The position numbers were made by a program, and so were the translations under genes. Below the pieces are notes generated by a model. The model made no database searches and was not told the origin of the DNA. It saw only the letters and a list, made by a program, of their open reading frames with translations. Shown in pieces: positions 1 to 5,068 of a DNA stretch of 10,777 nt (position 1 is the first letter of the stretch; each line of letters begins with the position of its first letter). The DNA comes from Bacillota bacterium (GTDB lineage Bacteria > Bacillota > Clostridia > Lachnospirales > WQUN01): assembly GCA_009782085.1 (NCBI GenBank), contig WQUN01000165.1, positions 1 through 10,777 on the forward strand. Direction: 5' to 3'.

Positions 1-1
1 A

Positions 2-205
2 ATAAATCTGATCAGCGCGCTGGTGTGGAGCCAGGTCGTCCTGAGCTTCATTTTGCCGGCGCCAATAATACAAATGCTAGTCATAGCCGGAAAACGCGGC
101 GTCATGGGGCGGTTTGTAAACACCAAGGCGGTGCGGGCCACCGGCGTCGTTATCACCGTGCTGATCGTCGCGCTGAACCTGGTGCTGATCGTTACGGCCT
201 TATAA
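2..205 (+). CDS. Nramp-family divalent metal transporter, C-terminal end (5' truncated by the window)
   Basis: Only the last 67 codons are present, open from the window start to a TAA at 203-205. The peptide has a hydrophobic helix (LVWSQVVLSFILPAPIIQML), a short polar loop with KRGVMGRFVN, and a final hydrophobic helix (TGVVITVLIVALNLVLIV). This matches the end of Nramp/MntH proton-coupled Mn2+/Fe2+ transporters, where an 'SQVVLSF-x-P' helix, a loop with 'MG-x-FVN' and a last membrane helix are typical. The protein would sit in the cytoplasmic membrane. The metal-binding residues of helices 1 and 6 lie outside the window, so substrate and exact subfamily cannot be judged. The gene converges on the actin-like gene at 351-1670, with a terminator between them. 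Confidence 0.8.
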   Translation: MNLISALVWSQVVLSFILPAPIIQMLVIAGKRGVMGRFVNTKAVRATGVVITVLIVALNLVLIVTAL

Positions 206-212
206 AAAGCAG

Positions 213-307
213 AAAAAAGGAACGCGGATATTGCGGATCCAGACGGATTGCCGCGGAATAGATCTGATATCCGCTTTTTCCGTTATAATCCGCAAAATCC
301 GCGTTCC
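213..307 (-). terminator. Long inverted repeat followed by a U-run, probable terminator of the actin-like gene
   Basis: The arms 219-237 and 289-307 are 19 bases each and complementary except at one position. Read on the minus strand, the hairpin is followed by TTTTTT (complement of 213-218) and a second T-rich stretch. The arms enclose a 51-base centre that holds the plus-strand terminator, so the gap can terminate transcription in both directions. The large loop makes it a less classical terminator than the inner hairpin. Confidence 0.5.
253..279 (+). terminator. Intrinsic terminator for the transporter gene
   Basis: A stem GCGGAATA (253-260) with TATCCGC (268-274), one bulged A and a 7-nt loop, is followed directly by TTTTT (275-279). 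It lies 48 bases after the transporter stop codon, where a plus-strand terminator is expected. It is nested inside a larger inverted repeat. Confidence 0.6.
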
Positions 308-350
308 GAATCTTTAGAATGACAATGAGTAGTTATTTGGGGATGATACG

Positions 351-1670
351 CTAGTTGTTTTTAGCCTTATCCCTGGCGACGACCACGCCCACGGCCGAGT
401 TGACCATCGTGTTCGTTATGTCGTCGGACATTTTCGGGGTCTGTATGTCCCTTGTCCTCGGGTTGTTGCCCTTGTTGGCGAGGTATGAGACGAAGAAACG
501 CCCGTCGCCGGGCTTCGCCTTTCCGTCCGCCGTGGCGATCTCCAGGTCCAGATCCATCATCGGGTTCGGCTTGCGGACGGAGAAGTTGGCTCTCTCCATC
601 GGATTGGCCATTTTGTTCAGCATGATGATCGGCTTTATTATGTCGCCGCCCTCCGTGTCGGTCAGTTTGGCTTTGACGTTGAAATTGCCGGGATCGACAA
701 AGACATAGCGGTCGAAATTCTTTTTCGTCTTTTTATCCTTGTAGAGGATGTACTTGCTGAGGCCGCTCAGGACTTTCCAGGCCGCCCTGTCGGACTTCAC
801 GATTTCCACGAAGTTCCCGAGCGAGTTCTGGATCCTCTCCTTGACGAGCTCGAAGTAGATCTCCGAGCCGCCGCCGGCGAAGATCACGGTGTCCAGCTGC
901 GTCTTGTTGAGGCCCCTGGTCTGGAAGAGGCGGTTAAAGTAGCGGATCAAAAACTCCGATATCCTGTCGGCCTTTTCGTTGTTGACCGCGTCCACAATGT
1001 CCGAGACGTCCACGGATTTGCTGCCGAGCTTCAGGATATTGTACTTTAGCTGGTACTCCCCTCCGCACTGGCACGGACCGGGGTTCTTGTCCGTCCTTCC
1101 GCACTTGGAGCAGAAAGCCACCGGATGGTGCAGGATCAGGTCCATGTAGCTGTTGTCCAGGTATCCGGGGTCCAGGTTGTACTTGGCCTCCACCCTCGTC
1201 GCGACTTCTTCCAGCGCCGAGTTGGCCCCGATATAGAATACCTCCTCCGACGACGGGATGACCTCCACGCCCTGCATGGCGCCCACGTCGGTAGACCCGC
1301 CGCCGATGTCCACGACAACGACCACCGAGTTCGGGCTCATGGCGTAGTTGCTCAGCTCCAGGCTGTCCGTAAGCACCTCGTCAAAGAGCAAAGCGGTTGA
1401 TTCGGGCAGCAGAGCCACTTCGACGACGTCGAAATCCATCACGTCGTTTTTGAACTGTTCGGCGCGGAACGTCACGCTTTTCCTGGCGAGGTACTCGCCT
1501 TTGATCCTCTCGACGTTTTCCGGGGTGTACTCGTTAGTCGAAATTGCCAGTCCCAGCTTGATCCTCAGGGGACCGTTTGCGGCAGACTTTTTGTCGCCGT
1601 TATCCGCGGCGTTTGCCGCCGGGGCTTCCGGCGCCTGGTGCTCGCCGAACGATACGTTGTTGTCTTCCAT
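351..1670 (-). CDS. Actin/ParM-like ATPase with apparently circularly permuted domain order and a four-cysteine insert
   Basis: A 439-residue protein of the actin/Hsp70 ATPase superfamily, closest in motif style to ParM/Alp filament proteins. Residues 1-34 are low-complexity, rich in Ala, Asn and acidic residues. IKLGLAIST (37-45) and VEVALLPESTALL (83-95) resemble the mid-protein part of ParM. The phosphate-2 motif is VVVVVDIGGGSTDVG (116-130), and the adenosine motif is VIFAGGGSE (262-270). AWKVLSGLSKYIL (297-309) resembles the final ParM helix, where the family normally stops. Residues 324-334 (FVDPGNFNVKA) then look like the phosphate-1 motif that normally opens the family, and FFVSYLANKG (392-401) like the 'YFVGELA' segment that normally follows. 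Cys187, 190, 200 and 202 suggest a small metal site. The start ATG has GAAGGAGGG about 12 bases upstream. No ParR-like partner gene is visible. Superfamily membership is firm; a filament or DNA-segregation role is only inferred. Confidence 0.82.
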   Translation of the reverse strand: MEDNNVSFGEHQAPEAPAANAADNGDKKSAANGPLRIKLGLAISTNEYTPENVERIKGEYLARKSVTFRAEQFKNDVMDFDVVEVALLPESTALLFDEVLTDSLELSNYAMSPNSVVVVVDIGGGSTDVGAMQGVEVIPSSEEVFYIGANSALEEVATRVEAKYNLDPGYLDNSYMDLILHHPVAFCSKCGRTDKNPGPCQCGGEYQLKYNILKLGSKSVDVSDIVDAVNNEKADRISEFLIRYFNRLFQTRGLNKTQLDTVIFAGGGSEIYFELVKERIQNSLGNFVEIVKSDRAAWKVLSGLSKYILYKDKKTKKNFDRYVFVDPGNFNVKAKLTDTEGGDIIKPIIMLNKMANPMERANFSVRKPNPMMDLDLEIATADGKAKPGDGRFFVSYLANKGNNPRTRDIQTPKMSDDITNTMVNSAVGVVVARDKAKNN

Positions 1671-1762
1671 GTTGATAAATGCCCTCCTTCACGTGACTAT
1701 GACTTAGTATATGATGATAACCCGACCGATAGGGCCGATTAACGGAGGTATAATTGAAAATC

Positions 1763-1792
1763 ATTATAAAGGTTCAGACTTGTTAAGGTCAA
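1763..1792 (-). promoter_or_regulatory. Vegetative promoter of the actin-like gene
   Basis: On the minus strand, TTGACC (1792-1787) and a perfect TATAAT (1768-1763) are separated by 18 bases. Transcription would start near 1756, leaving a leader of about 85 bases before the ATG at 1670. No known riboswitch was recognised in the leader. The promoter lies downstream of the tmRNA, so the gene can be expressed independently of it. Confidence 0.7.
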
Positions 1793-1860
1793 GGGCTTTT
1801 GAAAATAATTTGCCATATTTGCCATATCCCTTGTTTTGCCCGGTATTACGGCGGAATACG

Positions 1861-1890
1861 GCTTTCGGGTTTCCGCGGAAACCCGAAAGC
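1861..1890. repeat. Perfect 30-bp palindrome next to the tmRNA 3' end
   Basis: The 15-base arm GCTTTCGGGTTTCCG (1861-1875) is followed without a spacer by its exact reverse complement (1876-1890). On the minus strand it begins 4 bases past the mature tmRNA 3' end, so it can form a very stable hairpin in the precursor. No T-run follows on the minus strand, so it is not a textbook intrinsic terminator. It may still stop transcription or protect or process the 3' end. Confidence 0.75.
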
Positions 1891-1894
1891 GCGC

Positions 1895-2255
1895 TGGAGG
1901 TGCCGGGAATTGAACCCGGGTCCGAAAATCTGTCGGCGGCAACTTCTCCCATCACAGCCGGTTATTCTTGGAGACTGGCTCCGGTTTCCCCTCCCGCGAG
2001 ACAAGCCGGCACGACTCGCGCTCGGGTAGCTTCATAGGTCTCTGTCCGCCGCAAAGCTTAGGCGGACAGGTTCCCCGCCTGTCGACGCCGGGTTCTGGCG
2101 CAGCGGGCTACGCCAGGCCGACGGCCGCTTTAATTAAGCGGCAAAAGCTAAATTATCGTTGTCGATTCTTTATAAGGTTTGGCGTTTTTGACGCAGCCGC
2201 CGCTGCGGATGGCTATTCCCGCTTCCAAAATCCCCGTCGAAACCATTGCACCCCC
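1895..2255 (-). ncRNA. ssrA: Transfer-messenger RNA (tmRNA)
   Basis: Read on the minus strand, the 5' end GGGGGTGCAATGGTTTCGAC (from 2255) is the conserved tmRNA start, and the 3' end carries a T arm (CCGGG-TTCAATT-CCCGG) and CACCTCCA. GGGGGTG pairs with CACCTCC as the acceptor stem, with one G-U pair. The CCA tail is not encoded. The internal reading frame ends in codons for DNLAFAA followed by TAA (2136-2134). An in-frame TAA at 2172-2170 limits the tag to at most RIDNDNLAFAA, giving a predicted tag of (A)RIDNDNLAFAA; the T-A at -5/-4 before the AGA codon fits the usual resume-codon context. The RNA, with SmpB, rescues stalled ribosomes and tags the nascent protein for proteolysis, in which FtsH (encoded at the right end here) is one of the known proteases. 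Mature length is about 361 bases. Confidence 0.96.
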
Positions 2256-2258
2256 GTG

Positions 2259-2300
2259 CTGGAAACTAGATACTAGAAACTAGAAACTGGAAACTGGAAA
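2259..2300. repeat. 7-bp tandem repeat, six units (CTGGAAA/CTAGAAA)
   Basis: Six contiguous heptamers on the plus strand: CTGGAAA, CTAGATA, CTAGAAA, CTAGAAA, CTGGAAA, CTGGAAA. The array ends three bases before the tmRNA 5' end, so it lies in the tmRNA leader or promoter region. A related array in the opposite orientation occurs at 9247-9281. Confidence 0.85.
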
Positions 2301-2319
2301 AAGACATATCGCTCCAGTC

Positions 2320-2348
2320 AGTATAGAGGCTAAACTTGGAAGAAACCA
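2320..2348 (-). promoter_or_regulatory. Possible tmRNA promoter (weak)
   Basis: On the minus strand, TATACT (2325-2320) is a good -10 element with a poor -35 (TGGTTT, 2348-2343) at 17 bases. It would start transcription near 2313, with the heptamer array in a 5' leader removed by RNase P. It is the best candidate between the HAD gene and ssrA, but read-through from the operon upstream is also possible. Confidence 0.3.
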
Positions 2349-2354
2349 TATACT

Positions 2355-2407
2355 GTCACCCTGAGCGCAGCGAAGGGTCTAAGATTCTTCGCTGCGCTCA
2401 GAATGAC
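2355..2407. repeat. Interspersed hairpin repeat, copy 1
   Basis: Two 26-base arms, 2355-2380 and 2382-2407, are complementary at 22 of 26 positions and separated by one base. The core is GAGCGCAGCGAAG and its complement. It follows the end of the HAD phosphatase gene on the minus strand and may end the operon transcript, although no T-run follows. The same family recurs at 7034-7102. Confidence 0.8.
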
Positions 2408-2440
2408 GTCTTGTCATATTAGGTTGAACGGCTGTTTTTA

Positions 2441-3091
2441 TTACAGATGCAGTAATAGGTCGTTCAGTTCAGGTACGTCTTTGACTATATAATCCGCGCC
2501 AGCCTCCCTCAGTTCGGACTCGTCGCCGTAGCCGTAGAGGACGCCCACGCTTTGCAGGCCCACGGCTTTCGCGCCCAGGATGTCATGCTCCCTGTCGCCT
2601 ACCATTATGCTTTCGGCGGCGGTCATCCCCGGAACGCCGGCTGCCGCGTATCGGATTAGCCCGGCCTTTTCTGAGCGTTCACCGTTCAGCTCGGAGCCCG
2701 CGATAAAGCTGAAACGCCGCGCAATATCGAAGTGCTCTAGGATCTGTTTGGCAAAGACCTCCGGCTTGGAGGTTATCAGAACCAGCGACTTGCCATTGCC
2801 GCAAAGAGAGGAGAGCATCTCCGGGACGCCGGGATACAGCTTATTCTCGAATATCCCCGTTACCGTAAAGTATTCCCGGTATTTCGCGACGGCAACCTCC
2901 GCCGTCTCGCGGTCAAAACCGCAAAATTTCATGAAAGACGTTCTCAGCCCCGGCCCGATAAACTTTTTCAGCCCTTCCGCATCCGGCGCATCCACGCCAA
3001 GCGCGTCGAGCGCGTAACGGACGGAGTTTATGATACCCGGGCCCGAATCGGTCAGCGTCCCGTCCAAATCAAACAATATGAAATCCGGCAT
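2441..3091 (-). CDS. HAD-superfamily phosphatase, phosphoglycolate phosphatase / 5'-nucleotidase-like
   Basis: A 216-residue protein of normal length for single-domain HAD hydrolases with an alpha-helical cap. Motif I is FDLDGTLTD with nucleophile Asp8 and acid/base Asp10. Motif II is LITSK (Thr107/Ser108), motif III is Lys142, and motif IV is MVGDREHD with Asp166 and Asp170. The cap region (IGPGLRTSFMKFCGF) and the ending (SVGVLYGYGDESELREAGADYIV) are typical of the Gph-like group that dephosphorylates 2-phosphoglycolate or nucleoside monophosphates. The true substrate cannot be read from sequence. The start must be here because motif I lies eight residues in; GGGGGAGG precedes it, but the GGAGG core is only two bases from the ATG, which is unusually close. 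It is the last gene of the aro-efp operon, 27 bases after efp. Confidence 0.88.
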   Translation of the reverse strand: MPDFILFDLDGTLTDSGPGIINSVRYALDALGVDAPDAEGLKKFIGPGLRTSFMKFCGFDRETAEVAVAKYREYFTVTGIFENKLYPGVPEMLSSLCGNGKSLVLITSKPEVFAKQILEHFDIARRFSFIAGSELNGERSEKAGLIRYAAAGVPGMTAAESIMVGDREHDILGAKAVGLQSVGVLYGYGDESELREAGADYIVKDVPELNDLLLHL

Positions 3092-3118
3092 ATCCTCCCC
3101 CGCAAGCCAGTGGCAGTG

Positions 3119-3676
3119 CTATACTCTGCCCAGGTATTCGCCGGTGCGCGTGTCGACCTTGACCTTCTCGCCGGAGCTGATGAACAGCGGCACCTTTATG
3201 ACGGCGCCCGTCTCGACGGTGGCCGGCTTGACCGCGCCCTGGGCCGTGTCGCCCTTGAAGCCCGGCTCCGTGTCGGTTATCACCAGCTCGGCGAAGGTGG
3301 GCGGCTCGATGCCGAAGATATTCCCGTCGTGGCTCAGGACTTTCACCATGTCGTTTTCCTTCACGAACTTCAGGGTGTCGCCGATGTCGCCGGCGTTGAT
3401 GGCGATCTGCTCGAAAGACTCCGTGTCCATGAAGTAGTAGAGGCCGCCGTCGTTGTACATGTACTGATAGTCCTTGCGGTCGATGTGCGCCCTGTTCATC
3501 TTCTCCGTCGGCCGGAAAGTCCGCTCGACGATGCCCCCGGACTTGAGGTTCCTGAGCGTCGTGCGGACGAACGCCGCGCCTTTCCCGGGCTTGACGTGCT
3601 GAAAGTCAATAACGGTGAAGATGTCGCCGTCTATCTCGACCGTCGCGCCGTTCCGGAACTCACTTGCTGAAATCAT
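3119..3676 (-). CDS. efp: Translation elongation factor P
   Basis: A full-length 185-residue EF-P. It has the N-terminal KOW-like domain (1-63 or so), with the loop KPGKGAAF placing Lys32 at the tip, the central OB domain (YMYNDGGLYYFMDTESFEQ), and the C-terminal OB domain ending in VDTRTGEYLGRV. EF-P binds ribosomes stalled at polyproline stretches and promotes peptide bond formation. Lys32 is the residue that is post-translationally modified in many bacteria; no modification enzyme gene (epmA/B, ymfI-like) is visible here. AAGGAGGGG stands 4-10 bases before the ATG. It is 28 bases downstream of aroQ and 27 upstream of the HAD gene, an aroQ-efp order that recurs in Clostridia. Confidence 0.97.
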   Translation of the reverse strand: MISASEFRNGATVEIDGDIFTVIDFQHVKPGKGAAFVRTTLRNLKSGGIVERTFRPTEKMNRAHIDRKDYQYMYNDGGLYYFMDTESFEQIAINAGDIGDTLKFVKENDMVKVLSHDGNIFGIEPPTFAELVITDTEPGFKGDTAQGAVKPATVETGAVIKVPLFISSGEKVKVDTRTGEYLGRV

Positions 3677-3704
3677 ATGTCCCCTCCTTGAAATAAAATG
3701 TATG

Positions 3705-4157
3705 TTATCGCTGGCGCGTAGAATTCAATTTTCGTATCAAAGCCGTCATCGCCAGGATATAGCCGTCTGCGCCCAGGCCGCATATCTGGCCCAGGCACGC
3801 CTCCGCCGTCACCGAACGGCGGCGGAACTCCTCCCGCCTGTGGATGTTCGACATGTGCACCTCTATGGCGGGGGGCCCGACGGACTCCAGCGCGTCGCGG
3901 AGCGCGTAGCTGTAGTGGGTAAGCGCTCCGGGGTTTATCACGATCCCGTCGGTTCCGTCCGAATGGCAGGCCTGGAGGAAGTCTATAAGCGCGCCTTCGG
4001 AATTGGACTGGAAAAACACGGGCTCCGCGCCGATCCCGGCCGCCTCTTCCGCGATTTTCGCGTTTATCTCGTCCAAAGTGGCCGTGCCGTAGACCGCCTT
4101 TTCCCGTATGCCGGTGAAATTGAGGTTCGGGCCGTTTATGAAGGCGATTTTGTACAT
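3705..4157 (-). CDS. aroQ: 3-dehydroquinate dehydratase, type II
   Basis: A 150-residue enzyme of the small dodecameric type II family. It removes water from 3-dehydroquinate to give 3-dehydroshikimate, step three of the shikimate pathway. Visible family motifs are NGPNLN (8-13), Arg18 and catalytic Tyr23 on the active-site lid (REKAVYG), QSNSEG (50-55), INPGALTHYS (74-83) with Asn75 and His81, EVHMSNIHRREEFR (99-112) with His101 and Arg112. The lid reads NFTGIRE rather than the commoner NLLGxRE, a variation seen in other clostridial members. A GGGGGGAAG stretch 4-12 bases upstream is the only ribosome site. The gene follows aroK with 23 bases between. Confidence 0.96.
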   Translation of the reverse strand: MYKIAFINGPNLNFTGIREKAVYGTATLDEINAKIAEEAAGIGAEPVFFQSNSEGALIDFLQACHSDGTDGIVINPGALTHYSYALRDALESVGPPAIEVHMSNIHRREEFRRRSVTAEACLGQICGLGADGYILAMTALIRKLNSTRQR

Positions 4158-4180
4158 TGCGCTTCCCCCCGGGTTTCATT

Positions 4181-4744
4181 TTATAAACTCCCCGTCCCTG
4201 CGGGAGACGCGATTCCGGCGATCTCGAAAGCCGCGCCTTCAAGGTCGAGCCGGTCGCAGTCCACGACGGCGTCGCAGACGCTTCTGTAGATCGGGTCCCT
4301 CTCCGCCAGCAGCCGCCCGATCTCGCCCGCCGGGTCCGGCACATCGAGAAGCGGCCTGCCGCGCGGCGCGGCGCCGCCGAGGTTCGAGAAAAGTTTTTGC
4401 GGGGAGGCGTACAGGTAGACGATTTTCCCGATTTCACGAAGGATCCGCGCGTTTTCGGGGTTCTTGACAGCGCCGCCTCCGGTCGCTATTATGGCGTTTG
4501 CCGTCCCGGCCGCGGCCAGGCCGGCGATGACTTTGCTCTCGGCCGCTCGAAAGTATGATTCCCCGCATTCCGAAAAAATATCGGGGATCGGCTTACCCTC
4601 CGCGCGCTCGATCTCGGCGTCGACGTCCAGAAAGGCCATCCCGGCGAGCCTGGCCGCGATCCTTCCCGCGGTGGTCTTTCCGCAGCCCATGAAACCGATC
4701 AGGACGGTATTGGTTTTTTCATTAATAATACTCGTCCGGCTCAT
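4181..4744 (-). CDS. aroK: Shikimate kinase
   Basis: A 187-residue P-loop kinase that phosphorylates shikimate at the 3-hydroxyl using ATP. The Walker A motif is GFMGCGKTT (17-25, Lys23). DVD (40-42) supplies the Mg2+/shikimate-binding Asp, GESYFR (61-66) the shikimate-binding Arg66, and ATGGGAV (87-93) the Walker B-like glycine loop. GRPLL (129-133) is the LID arginine region, and RDPIY (149-153) the adenine-side motif. The C-terminus extends some 20 residues past the usual end and looks unconserved. The ATG overlaps the 3' end of the comFB-like gene by 23 bases. GGAGG ten bases before it supports this start and suggests translational coupling. Confidence 0.95.
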   Translation of the reverse strand: MSRTSIINEKTNTVLIGFMGCGKTTAGRIAARLAGMAFLDVDAEIERAEGKPIPDIFSECGESYFRAAESKVIAGLAAAGTANAIIATGGGAVKNPENARILREIGKIVYLYASPQKLFSNLGGAAPRGRPLLDVPDPAGEIGRLLAERDPIYRSVCDAVVDCDRLDLEGAAFEIAGIASPAGTGSL

Positions 4745-5006
4745 GCCGCGGGTTCCTCCCGACTATGACGGCCGCCTTCGTCAGCGCGGCGATTATGTCC
4801 ACCTCAAACTGCTGGCGGAGCGTGCCGAGCTTGGTGTAAAGCTGGCCTTTCCTGGTGACGACGTATTTGGGCGGCAGAGAGTTCAGCGCTATGGCCGTGA
4901 TGTCGCTCCTGCACTTGTCGCACGAACAGCACCTGACGTCGTGCATGACGCCGTCGATGGCGTGCGCCACGCAGTCCTCCATGTAGTTGTTGATCTTCGT
5001 GTCCAT
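4722..5006 (-). CDS. ComFB-family small cysteine-rich protein
   Basis: A 94-residue soluble protein matching the ComFB ('late competence development') family. Features are NYMEDCV near the N-terminus, a cysteine cluster Cys26, Cys27, Cys29 and Cys32 (CCSCDKC), the conserved stretch SDITAIALNSLPPKYVV (34-50), and a closing NPRH. In Bacillus subtilis comFB lies in the comF competence operon and its product binds zinc. Members in other bacteria have been linked to cyclic dinucleotide binding. Nothing here points to DNA uptake: no comFA or comFC is adjacent, and the gene sits between aroE and aroK. TGGAGA about eight bases upstream is its ribosome site. The family call is firm; the role is unknown. 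Confidence 0.85.
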   Translation of the reverse strand: MDTKINNYMEDCVAHAIDGVMHDVRCCSCDKCRSDITAIALNSLPPKYVVTRKGQLYTKLGTLRQQFEVDIIAALTKAAVIVGRNPRHEPDEYY

Positions 5007-5068
5007 CGTGATGTCTCCATTCCGTGTGAATGCGGGTCAAATAATACAAATTCGTGTATAAAAGCGCC

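Noticed and set aside
308..324. GAATCTTTAGAATGAC as a decayed copy of the hairpin repeat
   Set aside because: It resembles two short ends of the repeat arm joined together, but the GC-rich core is missing and the match is too short to exclude chance.
1861..2255. An integrated element at the ssrA 3' end
   Set aside because: No integrase gene and no second copy of the tmRNA 3' sequence is present in the window, so integration is raised only as a possibility.
1711..2276. Several open frames of 63-108 codons over 1711-2276
   Set aside because: They overlap the tmRNA gene and its 3' flank; the tmRNA structure explains this DNA and none of the frames has a ribosome site or familiar protein features.
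2259..2300. CRISPR array
   Set aside because: The units are 7 bp in direct tandem without spacers, so this is a simple short tandem repeat.
3673..4437. A 254-codon open frame on the minus strand spanning the aroK-aroQ junction
   Set aside because: It is in a different frame from aroK and aroQ, is dominated by Arg, Gly and Pro, and shows no conserved motif.
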